In this document: positions 34,696-45,436 of the stretch, piece after piece
Layout: every line of letters begins with the position of its first letter
Position numbering within the stretch: position 1 is the first letter of the stretch
Assembly: GCF_007992175.1 (NCBI RefSeq)
Contig: NZ_BJZT01000005.1
Location: 124,001-188,000 of the forward strand
From: Methylobacterium haplocladii
GTDB lineage: Bacteria > Pseudomonadota > Alphaproteobacteria > Rhizobiales > Beijerinckiaceae
Direction: 5' to 3'
DNA length: 64,000 nucleotides
Notes under the pieces: generated by a model
Told to the model about the DNA's origin: nothing
Seen by the model: only the letters and a program-made list of their open reading frames with translations
Database searches by the model: none
Program-made: the position numbers and the translations under genes

Positions 34696-36021
34696 ATGCC
34701 CGCGCCCGCCAACACCTCTCGCGCGCCTGTCCAGCCCAGAGCCCTCGATCTCCTCGTCTGGTACGATCGCCACCGCCGGGTACTGCCGTGGCGGGCGCTG
34801 CCGGGCGAGACGCCGGATCCCTACCGGATCTGGCTGTCCGAGGTGATGCTGCAGCAGACCACCATCGCCGCGGTCAAACCGTACTTCGCCAAGTTTCTCG
34901 GGCTGTTTCCGGACGTTACGGCGCTCGCCGCCGCCCCGGAGGAAAGCGTGATGGCCGCCTGGGCGGGCCTCGGCTACTACTCCCGCGCCCGCAACCTCCA
35001 CGCCTGCGCCAAGGCGGTGGCCGCTGCGGGTGCCTTTCCGGACACGGAGGAGAGCCTGCGAAAACTCCCGGGGATCGGCGCCTACACGGCCGGCGCCATC
35101 GCCGCGATCGCCTTCGACCAGCAGGCCGCGGCCGTGGACGGCAATGTCGAGCGAGTGGTGACCCGGCTGTTCGCGGTCGAGACGGCGATCCCCGCCGCGC
35201 GCCCCGAGATCCGGTCCCTGACGCAGGCCCTCGTCCCGGCGGACAGGCCGGGCGACTTCGCACAGGCCCTGATGGATCTCGGATCGACGATCTGCACGCC
35301 GAAGCGCCCGGCGTGTGCGCTGTGTCCGTGGATGGCGCCCTGCCGGGCGCGCGGCCTCGGTTTGCAGGAGACGTTTCCACGCAAGATCAAGGCGGTGAAG
35401 GGCACGCTGCGGCGGGGGGCGGCCTTCGTGGCGATCCGCGCCGGCGACGAGGCGATCCTGCTGCGGACCCGCCCGCCCGAGGGGCTGCTCGGTTCGATGG
35501 CCGAGCCGCCGATGAGTCCCTGGGAGCCGGATTACGACCCGGCCCGCGCGCTGCTCGATGCGCCGCTCGACGCCCGCTGGAAACGCCTGCCGGGGCTGGT
35601 GCGCCATGGCTTCACGCATTTCCCGCTCGAACTGACGGTGTTCGCCGCCCGCGTCTCGCTGGGCACCGCGCCGCCGCCCGGCATGCGCTTCACGCCCCGG
35701 CGCGATCTCGACGAAGAGCCGCTGCCCGGCGTGATCAAGAAGGTGATCGCCCACGCCTTCGATCCGAAGCCGGATCCGAAGGCCAAGGGACCGAGGGTCG
35801 ATCCAGTGCCGGTATTGGCCCCCGCGCCGCTCTTCGCCGAGCCCGAACCGCAGCCGGCCGGACCGCACAGAACCTTTCGCCCGGTGCCGAAGCCGGCACC
35901 GCGCGTCGTCGTGGCCCCGCCGGCGGATGTGATCGACAGAGAGTTCGAAAGCCCCGCCGAGACCGAACCGCCCCCGGCCGCGAAGCGCAAGCGCGGAAGA
36001 CTTCGGACGCGTCCGCGCTGA
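34696..36021 (+). CDS. mutY: Adenine DNA glycosylase MutY
   Basis: A 441-residue base-excision repair enzyme removing adenine opposite 8-oxoguanine. The N-terminal HhH-GPD domain has LPWRA, SEVMLQQTT, GLGYYSRARNLH, LPGIGAYTAGAIAAIAF and the catalytic Asp in AVDGNVERV. The iron-sulfur cluster ligands are C-x6-C-x2-C-x5-C (CTPKRPACALCPWMAPC). A NUDIX-like 8-oxoG recognition domain follows to about residue 355. The last roughly 85 residues are an unusual Pro/Lys/Arg-rich tail ending KRKRGRLRTRPR. The ATG at 34696 gives the normal N-terminus. Confidence 0.94.
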   Translation: MPAPANTSRAPVQPRALDLLVWYDRHRRVLPWRALPGETPDPYRIWLSEVMLQQTTIAAVKPYFAKFLGLFPDVTALAAAPEESVMAAWAGLGYYSRARNLHACAKAVAAAGAFPDTEESLRKLPGIGAYTAGAIAAIAFDQQAAAVDGNVERVVTRLFAVETAIPAARPEIRSLTQALVPADRPGDFAQALMDLGSTICTPKRPACALCPWMAPCRARGLGLQETFPRKIKAVKGTLRRGAAFVAIRAGDEAILLRTRPPEGLLGSMAEPPMSPWEPDYDPARALLDAPLDARWKRLPGLVRHGFTHFPLELTVFAARVSLGTAPPPGMRFTPRRDLDEEPLPGVIKKVIAHAFDPKPDPKAKGPRVDPVPVLAPAPLFAEPEPQPAGPHRTFRPVPKPAPRVVVAPPADVIDREFESPAETEPPPAAKRKRGRLRTRPR

Positions 36022-36055
36022 TCGACCCCGCGGTCAGCGAGGGCGGAGCAATCCT

Positions 36056-37725
<1,670 letters not shown>

Positions 37726-38229
37726 ATGAAGGTTGTCATCCGAAACGCCGTGGCCCTCTTCGGCCTCGTGCTCGCCGCGCTCACGCTGGCTGCACCTGCC
37801 GAAGCCCGGGCCGGGCATGCCGGTTTTCACGCTCGCGGACATCACGTCCATTCCATCCGTCACGCGCATTTCAGCCACCGCATCCGCTCGGCCCATTCCG
37901 GTCGTTTCGCCCTTCGTTTCGCCAACCGCGTCCGCCATGTCCGCCACGCGTCGGGCGGCAATGCCTCCTGGTACGGCCCCGGCTTCCAGGGCCGGAAGAC
38001 CGCCAGCGGCGAGCGCTTCAATTCGGGCGGCCTCACCGCCGCGCATCGCAGCCTTCCCTTCGGCACCCGCGTCCGGGTGACCAACAACGCCACCGGCCGC
38101 TCGGTCGTCGTGCGCATCAACGACCGCGGACCGTTCGTGGGCGGCCGCCAGATCGATCTGGCCGCGGGTGCGGCCCGCGCCATCGGCATGAGCGGCACCA
38201 GCTACGTCTCGATGGCGGTGGTGCGCTGA
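37726..38229 (+). CDS. RlpA-like (double-psi beta-barrel) exported protein
   Basis: A 167-residue protein: signal peptide ([18 protein letters not shown]), a His/Arg-rich linker (residues 30-75, with [15 protein letters not shown]), then the RlpA/DPBB domain [60 protein letters not shown]. The conserved Asp of NDRGPF matches RlpA-type lytic transglycosylases acting on peptidoglycan lacking stem peptides. No SPOR domain is present, so localisation at the septum is not implied. Confidence 0.88.
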   Translation: MKVVIRNAVALFGLVLAALTLAAPAEARAGHAGFHARGHHVHSIRHAHFSHRIRSAHSGRFALRFANRVRHVRHASGGNASWYGPGFQGRKTASGERFNSGGLTAAHRSLPFGTRVRVTNNATGRSVVVRINDRGPFVGGRQIDLAAGAARAIGMSGTSYVSMAVVR

Positions 38230-38260
38230 ACTTCGGCGACTGACGCGTTCACGACCACCG

Positions 38261-38320
38261 TCGGCAGGCGCGACTGCGCGCCGCCGCCGGTGCGGCGGAC
38301 GGCCCTCGAAGGCATCGGCC
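38261..38320. repeat. 60-base intergenic repeat, copy 1
   Basis: TCGGCAGGCGCGACTGCGCG followed by CCGCCGCCGG and TGCGGCGGACGGCCCTCGAA. A second copy at 50489-50548 shares most bases in the same order. The core GCGCGACTGCGCG can fold on itself. Confidence 0.6.
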
Positions 38321-38419
38321 GAACGGGCCATCATCGCAGACTCCCACCGGCCGGCGTTGTCGAGACGCTGGCCGGTTCCCATTTGCGGGGCTTGCAACGC
38401 ACAGGGAGACGACCGCGCG

Positions 38420-38734
38420 ATGGCCAAGCCGCTGGTGATGGAGATCCCCCACGAACTCGGGCGCGACGAGGCCAAGCGCCGGCTCGAGGAGGGAACCGAG
38501 AAGGGCAAGGCCCTCCTGCAGAAGAGCGGCATCACCGTCGAGACCATGACCTGGACCGGTGATCGCCTGGATTTCGCGGTGTCGAGCTTCGGCCAGAAGA
38601 TGGGCGGGCAGGTCGACGTGAACCCCGACAGCGTCCGCGTCGAAGTCCGGCTGCCGTTACTGCTCTCGTTCTTCGCCGAGAAGCTGCAGAAGATGGTCGG
38701 CAACGAAGGTACCAAGCTCCTCACGAAGAAGTAG
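38420..38734 (+). CDS. Polyhydroxyalkanoic acid system family protein
   Basis: A 104-residue protein with the PHA_gran_rgn pattern: EIPHELGRDEAKRRLEEG, MTWTGDRLDFAVSSFGQKMGGQVDV, and VRVEVRLPLLLSFFAEKLQ near the C-terminus. The family is associated with polyhydroxyalkanoate granules, a storage polymer M. extorquens makes, but its biochemical role is not established. GGGAGA precedes the ATG. Confidence 0.83.
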   Translation: MAKPLVMEIPHELGRDEAKRRLEEGTEKGKALLQKSGITVETMTWTGDRLDFAVSSFGQKMGGQVDVNPDSVRVEVRLPLLLSFFAEKLQKMVGNEGTKLLTKK

Positions 38735-38821
38735 ACAGCCGGAACCGACGCGCTGCCGCGTCCGTTTGGGCTGAACCCGAAGGCGCCTTCTGGCGCCTCG
38801 TCCCGCGCTTCTGGAGTCCCG

Positions 38822-39031
38822 ATGTCGAATCCTGGTCCGATCCCGGAGACCCCGACCCCGCAGCCGCCACCGGACACCCCCTACGATCCGCCGCAGGCAC
38901 CGCCGCCCGGTCCGTCCCCGGAGATCCCCGGCGGATCGCCGGCCGAAGCGCCGACCGAGAGCCCTGTCGAGGTGCCGCTGCCGCCGCCCTCGGAGCCGAC
39001 CCCGACCGGCCCGGCGAATCCCACCGCCTGA
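38822..39031 (+). CDS. Short proline-rich protein of unknown function
   Basis: A 69-residue, almost entirely disordered sequence: about 40 percent Pro with Glu, Ser and Thr (PTPQPPPDTPYDPPQAPPPG). There is no signal peptide or cysteine. The weak context leaves it possible that this is not translated. It ends 43 bases before uup. Confidence 0.45.
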   Translation: MSNPGPIPETPTPQPPPDTPYDPPQAPPPGPSPEIPGGSPAEAPTESPVEVPLPPPSEPTPTGPANPTA

Positions 39032-39074
39032 ACCGCTCTGGCGTCACGGCCCTGCGCCGGGTTAAGCCCCGGCC

Positions 39075-40889
39075 ATGGCCGCTCCCCCGCTTCTCACTCT
39101 CAAAGACGTCGCGCTGACCTTCGGCGGTACGCCGCTGATCGAGTCCGCCGAGCTTGCGATCTCACCGGGCGAGCGCGCCTGCCTCGTCGGGCGCAACGGC
39201 TCGGGCAAGTCGACGCTGATGAAGATCGCGGCCGGGCTCGTCGAGCCGGACCGCGGCGAACGCTTCCTGCAGCCGGGCACGACCCTGCGCTATCTGGCGC
39301 AGGAACCCGATCTCTCCGGCTTCGACACGGTGCTCGCCTTCGTCGAGGCCGGTCTCGCCCCCGGCGACGACCCGTACCGCGCCCGCTACCTCGTCGAGAG
39401 CCTCGGGCTCACCGGCGAAGAGGACCCGTCCCAACTCTCGGGCGGGGAGGCGCGCCGCGCGGCGCTGGCCCAGGCGCTGGCGCCCGAGCCCGACATCCTG
39501 CTGCTCGACGAGCCCACCAACCATCTCGACCTGCCGGTGATCGAGTGGCTCGAAGGCGAACTCGGCCGCACGCGCGCAGCCCTCGTGCTCATCAGCCACG
39601 ACCGGCGCTTCCTCTCCGGCTTGACGCGCGCCACGGTCTGGCTCGACCGCGGCGTGACGCGGCGGATCGATCAGGGCTTTTCGGCCTTCGAGGCCTGGCG
39701 CGACGCGTTCTTCGAGGAGGAGGAGCGCGATCGGCACAAGCTCGAGCGCAAGATCGCCGACGAGGAGCATTGGCTGCGCTACGGCGTCACCGCCCGGCGC
39801 AAGCGCAACGTCCGCCGCCTCGGCAACCTGCATTCCCTGCGCAAGGAGCGCCGCGACGAGCGCCGGCCGGTCGGCACCGCGACCATGACCTCCATGGAAG
39901 CCGAAGCCTCGGGCACGCTGGTGGTCGAGGCCAAGGGCATCTCCAAAGGCTACGGCGAGCGCACCATCGTCGACAACCTCTCGATCCGGGTGACCCGCGG
40001 CGATCGCCTCGGCATCGTCGGGGCCAACGGCGCCGGCAAGACCACGCTGGTCAACCTGCTGACCGGCAAGCTCGCGCCGGATTCCGGTGTCGCGCGGCTC
40101 GGCACCAACCTGTCGATGATGCTCCTCGATCAGGCCCGCGCCGTGCTCGAACCGACGATGACCGTGACCGACGTCCTCACGGGCGGGCGCGGCGACAGCA
40201 TCATGGTCGGCGGCCGCAGCCGCCACGTGATCGGCTATCTCAAGGACTTCCTGTTTGCCCCCGAGCAGGCCCGCACGCCGGTCTCGGTGCTGTCCGGCGG
40301 CGAGCGCAACCGGCTGCTGATCGCCCGCGCCCTGGCCCAGCCCTCGAACCTTCTGGTGCTGGACGAGCCCACCAACGACCTCGACCTGGAGACCCTCGAC
40401 CTGCTCCAGGAAATGCTCGACGACTATGCCGGTACGCTGATCCTGGTGAGCCACGACCGCGACTTCCTCGACCGCGTCGTCGGCAGCGTCCTCGTCTCCG
40501 AAGGGGAGGGCCGCTGGACCGAGTATGCCGGCGGCTACAGCGACATGCTCACCCAGCGGGGCAAGGGCGTCGACGCCCGGACGGTGGCGACGCGCGGCGG
40601 AGCCCGCGAACGCACGGAGCCCCGGGGCGAACCCGCAGGCGAATCGTCCCGCAAGAAGATGGGCTTCAAGGAGCAGCACGAGCTCAAGACGCTGCCCGTG
40701 CGTATGCGCGAACTCGAGACCGGCATCGCCCGCCTCAAGACCGTACTCGACGATCCCGACCTCTACGCCAGCGATTTCGCCCGATTCGAAAAGGCATCGT
40801 CGATGCTCTCGGCGGCGCAGACCGAACTCAGCGCTGCCGAAGACCGCTGGCTCGCCCTGGAGTTGTTGCGCGAGTCGCAGGCCTCCTGA
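39075..40889 (+). CDS. uup: ABC-F ATPase Uup
   Basis: A 604-residue protein with two ABC domains and no membrane segment, as in ABC-F translation or DNA-structure factors. Domain 1 has Walker A GRNGSGKST, signature QLSGGEARR and Walker B ILLLDEPTNHLD. Domain 2 has GANGAGKTT, LSGGERNR and LLVLDEPTNDLD. The roughly 70-residue C-terminal coiled coil (MRELETGIARLKTVLDDPDLY ... ALELLRESQ) is the Uup-specific DNA-binding tail. Length is typical. Confidence 0.93.
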   Translation: MAAPPLLTLKDVALTFGGTPLIESAELAISPGERACLVGRNGSGKSTLMKIAAGLVEPDRGERFLQPGTTLRYLAQEPDLSGFDTVLAFVEAGLAPGDDPYRARYLVESLGLTGEEDPSQLSGGEARRAALAQALAPEPDILLLDEPTNHLDLPVIEWLEGELGRTRAALVLISHDRRFLSGLTRATVWLDRGVTRRIDQGFSAFEAWRDAFFEEEERDRHKLERKIADEEHWLRYGVTARRKRNVRRLGNLHSLRKERRDERRPVGTATMTSMEAEASGTLVVEAKGISKGYGERTIVDNLSIRVTRGDRLGIVGANGAGKTTLVNLLTGKLAPDSGVARLGTNLSMMLLDQARAVLEPTMTVTDVLTGGRGDSIMVGGRSRHVIGYLKDFLFAPEQARTPVSVLSGGERNRLLIARALAQPSNLLVLDEPTNDLDLETLDLLQEMLDDYAGTLILVSHDRDFLDRVVGSVLVSEGEGRWTEYAGGYSDMLTQRGKGVDARTVATRGGARERTEPRGEPAGESSRKKMGFKEQHELKTLPVRMRELETGIARLKTVLDDPDLYASDFARFEKASSMLSAAQTELSAAEDRWLALELLRESQAS

Positions 40890-41334
40890 GCCGGACTTCG
40901 CACCGGCAGCGGCAAGTGAGGCTGGAGTCGAACCCCGCCTTCGACTCGTGACGGGGCAGGCAGCGTCTTGGCGACAGCTCCGGACGTCAGCTTCCGTCGA
41001 CGGCGCACGACAACATCATTGCTCGAAACCGCGCGCCGGCAGCGAGATTTGTTTTCCAGCGGGAACAAAGCGTTGCGGGCGGGCAACAGCTCTTGCGGAA
41101 GCCGATCTGCGACGGCTCCGGGACGCCGAAGTCGATTGCCCGTACGGTCACGCTCGCTCATGGTGTCCCGGCGGCAGAGAAAAAAGCCTCGCCGATGGAT
41201 TGGCCGATACCTCTGCGGGGACGACCAAACCAATAAAGGGAAAAGGACGAAGGATCGCGGCATCCCGCTGGGGGAATGCCGCGGACCGAAACAAGTCCGC
41301 TCCCAAGGGTCTCGAAACTTCGGAGGTTTCCACA
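40890..41334 (+). promoter_or_regulatory. 445-base leader region of the porin gene
   Basis: I see no gene. The region is long for this genome and ends with GGAGGT (41322-41327), 7 bases before the porin ATG. It contains A-rich strings (AAAAAAG near 41181, GGGAAAAGG near 41238). A long 5-prime leader or distal promoter is likely for this probably abundant porin. Confidence 0.45.
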
Positions 41335-42984
41335 ATGAAGCTCATCAAGAGCCTTCTCCTGGGATCGGCAGCGGGGCTGACCGCGGTCGCAGGGGCACAG
41401 GCAGCCGATCTTCCGGTCAAGAAGGCCGCACCGATCGAATACGTCCGCGTCTGCGGCGCCTACGGCGCAGGCTTCTTCTACATCCCCGGCACCGACACCT
41501 GCATGCGCGTCTCAGGCCGCGCGCGGTTCGAGACCGGCTACATCAACAGCAACAGCCGTAACCTGTCCGGTGGCGGCGACCTTTCCGGCTTCACCGGCCT
41601 GATGCGCCTCAACGTCGATGCACGCACGCAGACCAGCTACGGCACGCTGCGCGCCTTCATCCGTCTCGATGCCGCCAGCCGCACCGGCAACACCAAGATT
41701 TCCTCGGGCACGATCGTGCGCGGCGCCCAGGCCTTCTCCGGCACCGGCCAGGACACCCTGGGTCGCGTCGAGAACTTCATCAACGTCGACAAGGCCTTCG
41801 TGCAGTTCGCCGGCCTGACCGCCGGCCGCGCCTCGTCGTTCTTCGACTTCTACGCCCACGACTACGAGATCATCGGCTCGTCGCTCGGCTCCGATCTGGC
41901 CTCCACGAACCTGCTCGCCTACACCAAGACCTTCGAGGGCGGCTTCTCGGCCACGATCTCGATGGAAGACCCGACCTTCCGCAAGAACCCGCTCTACTCC
42001 GACTCGGTCACCGCCGCTGCCGCCGCTGCGGGAACGGCCGGTGTGAACAACGTGTTCACCACCGCCCCGACGCCGATCATCATCACCTCGGCCGCGAACG
42101 GCAACGCCACCTCGGTAGCCTTCGTCGATGCCGTGCAGCGCTCGCGCCTGCCCGACTTCGTCGGCTCGCTGCGCTACGACGCTCCCTGGGGTTCGGCTCA
42201 GCTCTCGGCCGCCGTCAAGGACGTGAACACCGGCGGCTTCATCTCCGGTTCCGCGATCGGCGCCGTGACCGCGCCGAACGCCGTCGCCGCCCTCCTCGCG
42301 GCACGCGGCGTCACCTCCGGCTCTCAGACGGAGTACGGTTGGGCGGTCCAGGGCGGCCTGAAGTTCAACCTGCCCTTCATCGCTCCGGGCGACGGCCTCT
42401 ACCTTCAGGGTGCCTACGGCGAGGGTGCCTCGTTCTACACCGGCATCAACCGCTTCACCGCCGGCTACCTCAGCAACGCCGCCGTCTTCACCGGCAACCC
42501 GTTCAACCAGTACCTCTCCGACGCCATCGTGAACCCGGTCACGGGCAAGCTCGAACTGTCGAAGAGCTTCACGGTCGTCGCCTCGTACCTGCACTACTGG
42601 TCGCCGGAATGGCGCTCGGCCTTCTACGGCAGCTACGGCCAGATGAACTTCAGCGAGAGCGCCCGCGCCGGCGTCGGCCTCGCCAACGCCCTCGTCGGCG
42701 CCGGTACGGCGATCTCGCCGCCGTCGCCGGTCACCAACGCCGTCGGCTATGCCCTCAGCCCGGCCATCCGCGACACCGACCAGATCGTCACCGGCGCAAG
42801 CCTGATCTGGTCGCCCGTCAAGGACCTCGATATCGGCGTCGAGGGCCAGTACATCCGCACCAGCCTGGCGAACGGCCGCACCACCAATGCCGACAAGACC
42901 ACCACGGTCGGCGGCCTGCCGCTCTATGCCAAGAGCAGCGAAGACACCTACCAGGCCCGCTTCCGCGTGCAGCGCGACTTCTAG
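41335..42984 (+). CDS. Alphaproteobacterial porin (Porin_2 family)
   Basis: A 549-residue outer-membrane porin. The signal peptide MKLIKSLLLGSAAGLTAVAGAQA is followed by ADLPVKKAAPIEYVRVCGAYGAGFFYIPGTDTCMRVSGRARFE, the hallmark N-terminus of this family with its two conserved cysteines. Many amphipathic strands follow, and the protein ends with an aromatic residue (FRVQRDF), as outer-membrane barrels require. The strong ribosome site and terminator suggest high expression. General solute diffusion is expected. Confidence 0.94.
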   Translation: MKLIKSLLLGSAAGLTAVAGAQAADLPVKKAAPIEYVRVCGAYGAGFFYIPGTDTCMRVSGRARFETGYINSNSRNLSGGGDLSGFTGLMRLNVDARTQTSYGTLRAFIRLDAASRTGNTKISSGTIVRGAQAFSGTGQDTLGRVENFINVDKAFVQFAGLTAGRASSFFDFYAHDYEIIGSSLGSDLASTNLLAYTKTFEGGFSATISMEDPTFRKNPLYSDSVTAAAAAAGTAGVNNVFTTAPTPIIITSAANGNATSVAFVDAVQRSRLPDFVGSLRYDAPWGSAQLSAAVKDVNTGGFISGSAIGAVTAPNAVAALLAARGVTSGSQTEYGWAVQGGLKFNLPFIAPGDGLYLQGAYGEGASFYTGINRFTAGYLSNAAVFTGNPFNQYLSDAIVNPVTGKLELSKSFTVVASYLHYWSPEWRSAFYGSYGQMNFSESARAGVGLANALVGAGTAISPPSPVTNAVGYALSPAIRDTDQIVTGASLIWSPVKDLDIGVEGQYIRTSLANGRTTNADKTTTVGGLPLYAKSSEDTYQARFRVQRDF

Positions 42985-43018
42985 TTCGCGCACACGACTT
43001 CGAGCCCACACCTCCGAG

Positions 43019-43047
43019 CCCCGACCTTCACCGGTCGGGGTTTTTTT
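43019..43047 (+). terminator. Terminator of the porin gene
   Basis: CCCCGACC (43019-43026), loop TTCACC, GGTCGGGG (43033-43040), then seven T. Confidence 0.93.
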
Positions 43048-43175
43048 GTGCCGTCGTGCCTACGCAGGGGGCATGGCCCCCGCGGCAGCCTTCATGATGC
43101 CGTGAAGCGGGCGGACACTGTGTGGATCATCCTCGCCGTCCCCGGCGCGACGGCGATCGAGGGTTCCCGAGGCCC

Positions 43176-45110
43176 GTGACGTCCCAAATTTCTTCATCCT
43201 CCCTCCGGCGCCGTGTCGGATGGCTCGCCGGTCTGCCGGTGCTCGCGCTGCTCTGGGCGGGGACGACGGGCGTGACCGCGCCGATCGTCGCCGACGCGCT
43301 GCGGGCCGAGAGCACGCCGATCGTGCGCGACACCGGCCTGGGCGAGCCGGAGCCCTGGCTCCGCATCGAGGCGGAGGGCCGCGACCTGCTCGCTCTCGGA
43401 GAAGCGCCGGATTCGGCCGCCCGCGACGCGACGCTGACGCGCCTCTCCGCCATTCCCGGCCTGCGCCGACTCAGCGACCGCACCGGCCTAATCGGATCCG
43501 CGTCTCCCTTCGTCTGGACCGCGACCCGCGTATCCGCCGACCGCATCGAGATCGGCGGCAACCGCCCGGCCGAGATCGGCGCTGCGGCGCTCGCGGCACG
43601 CCTCTCCCCCGCGCTGCCGCCCGATGCGACCCTGCGTGACCGGGCGAGGGCGGCCCGCGGCGGCCCGGCCGGCTTCGCGCTGGCCGCCGCCTATCTCGTC
43701 GAACGTCTCGGCGGCTTCGCCCCCGGTGCCGTCGCGACCCTGAGCGACACGACCCTCTCCATCAACGGCGAAGCCCTGGACTCAGCCGCCTACGAGGCGG
43801 CACGCAGCACACCCCCGGAAGGCTTCGCCCTCGGCTCCCTCGCTGTCCTGCCACCGCGGGTGGACGATTTCCGCTTCGTCGTGGAGCGGCGTCCGGACGG
43901 AGGCCTGACGCTCGGCGGCAACATCGTCTCGGAAGCGGCTCGGGCGGAGACCCTCAAGCTGGCAGGAATCGTTGTGGCTAATGCCGCAACGGGCGCCGGC
44001 GAGCCTGCCACCGTCGCGGACGCGCTGCGCACGGCGCGCGGGCTCGACGACACCGTCGATCCGGCCGCGCTGGCCGGCGCCGCGCTCCGGCTCGCGGGCC
44101 TGATCCGCGAGGGCACCGTCCGATTCGAGCGCGGCAGCCTGTCGGTCTCGGGCACGGCGTTGGACGAGGAGGCAGTCGGCGAGGCGGAAGCCGCCTTGCG
44201 CGACGGCCGCCCCGCCGGCGTGTCTGCGGGCTCGGTTTCGCTCGGCGTGCGTCCGGTATCGCCCTACGCGATCCGCATCCGCCGGGAGAGCGGCACCGTG
44301 ACGGTGACGGGGTATCTGCCCGATCGCGCCGCCCGTGAGGCGCTGAACGCCGCCCTGCGACCGCGATTCCTCCGCGAAGCGATCGTCGACCGGTCGCGCA
44401 TTTCTTCCGGTGCGCCGCCCCAGCTCGTAGCCGCGCTGACTGCCACCATCGGGCCGCTCTCGGCATTGGCGAGCGGCGAAGTCTCCACGACCGACCGGAC
44501 GATGCAGTTGTCTGGCGAGAGCCTCTATGCCGAGAGTGCCCGCCGCGCCGGCGAGGACCTGCGCCGTGCGATGCCACCGGCCTGGGAATCCACGGTCTCG
44601 ATCACCACCCGCGACGCAGCGCCGGCCTACGACACACCGACCTGCGCCCGGTTGTTTTCGGAAAAACTCGCCGGACACACGCTGCGCTTCGCGCCGGGCA
44701 GCAGCGAGCTGAGGCCGAACTTCTATCCCGTGCTCGACGCCCTCGCCGACCTCGCCAAGGCCTGCCGGGCCGAGCGCGTCGAGGTGACCGGCCATCTCGA
44801 TCCGCCGGGCGCGCCGGTGCCGAAACCGGCGATCCTGCCGGAGGCCAAAGCGGAAAAAGACAAGGCCGACAAGGCGAAGGCGGACAAGGCTCAGAAGCCG
44901 GGCAAGGCGGCGGATAAGAAGCCGGGATCGGCCCCTACGGAGAAGACGCCCGCAGAGACCGAGGCGGCCCCGGACCTCGCCACAGCGCGGGCCGCGGCGA
45001 TCGTCGACTATCTCCTGAAGGCGGGCGTCGCGTCCGACCGGGCGCTCGCGGCGCCGGGAAGCGCGCCGCTCAGCGACCGCCAGGGCATCGGACTGGCGCT
45101 GCGCTCATGA
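43176..45110 (+). CDS. OmpA-like protein with repeated BON-like domains
   Basis: About 644 residues from a GTG at 43176 (another GTG lies at 43122). An N-terminal membrane anchor (VGWLAGLPVLALLWAGTTGV) is followed by several repeated alpha/beta units with the pattern ...G-x-L-x-x-S-G-x-x-x-D/S, for example GSLSVSGTALDE, TVTVTGYLPDRAAREAL and MQLSGESLYAESAR, resembling BON-type folds as in ArfA/OmpATb. The C-terminal OmpA domain begins LRFAPGSSELRPNFYPVLDALADL and VEVTGHLD, but is interrupted by about 57 Lys/Ala/Pro-rich residues before LATARAAAIVDYLLKAGV. It overlaps the next gene by 4 bases. Confidence 0.8.
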   Translation: MTSQISSSSLRRRVGWLAGLPVLALLWAGTTGVTAPIVADALRAESTPIVRDTGLGEPEPWLRIEAEGRDLLALGEAPDSAARDATLTRLSAIPGLRRLSDRTGLIGSASPFVWTATRVSADRIEIGGNRPAEIGAAALAARLSPALPPDATLRDRARAARGGPAGFALAAAYLVERLGGFAPGAVATLSDTTLSINGEALDSAAYEAARSTPPEGFALGSLAVLPPRVDDFRFVVERRPDGGLTLGGNIVSEAARAETLKLAGIVVANAATGAGEPATVADALRTARGLDDTVDPAALAGAALRLAGLIREGTVRFERGSLSVSGTALDEEAVGEAEAALRDGRPAGVSAGSVSLGVRPVSPYAIRIRRESGTVTVTGYLPDRAAREALNAALRPRFLREAIVDRSRISSGAPPQLVAALTATIGPLSALASGEVSTTDRTMQLSGESLYAESARRAGEDLRRAMPPAWESTVSITTRDAAPAYDTPTCARLFSEKLAGHTLRFAPGSSELRPNFYPVLDALADLAKACRAERVEVTGHLDPPGAPVPKPAILPEAKAEKDKADKAKADKAQKPGKAADKKPGSAPTEKTPAETEAAPDLATARAAAIVDYLLKAGVASDRALAAPGSAPLSDRQGIGLALRS

Positions 45111-45385
45111 TGATCCTCGTCTCCGGACTGTGGCCCGGCCTCGCGGGGGCCCTGCTGCTCGGCGCCTGCATCGGCGCAATCATGGGCCTGCCGCGCGAGC
45201 GCTTCGGGTTCATTTCAGCCGGCATCTCATTCGCGATGCTGGCGATTCTCGCCGGGATCGCCCTGCTTCAAACCGTACCGGGACTGGCCGGCCTCTGGGT
45301 CGAGACCGCGTCGCTGATGCTCGGCGCCTACCTACTCGGCTGCCTCGTCGGCGGCGCCGGACAAATGGTGGCGAAGCGGGGCTGA
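45107..45385 (+). CDS. Small membrane protein of unknown function
   Basis: A 92-residue protein with three hydrophobic segments (GLAGALLLGACIGAIMGL, AGISFAMLAILAGIALL, TASLMLGAYLLGCLVGGAG). Its ATG overlaps the stop of the OmpA-like gene (ATGA), so the two are translationally coupled and probably act together at the inner membrane or cell envelope. I recognise no family. Confidence 0.72.
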   Translation: MMILVSGLWPGLAGALLLGACIGAIMGLPRERFGFISAGISFAMLAILAGIALLQTVPGLAGLWVETASLMLGAYLLGCLVGGAGQMVAKRG

Positions 45386-45436
45386 CGCCCTGCGATCCGC
45401 AGGCCAGCCCTCCTGCAAGGCGGGGCGAACCCGTCG

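Noticed and set aside
40918..40950. A tRNA-like T-loop (GGTTCGACTCC on the minus strand)
   Set aside because: The flanking bases do not form a T stem, and no acceptor, D or anticodon arm could be built around it.
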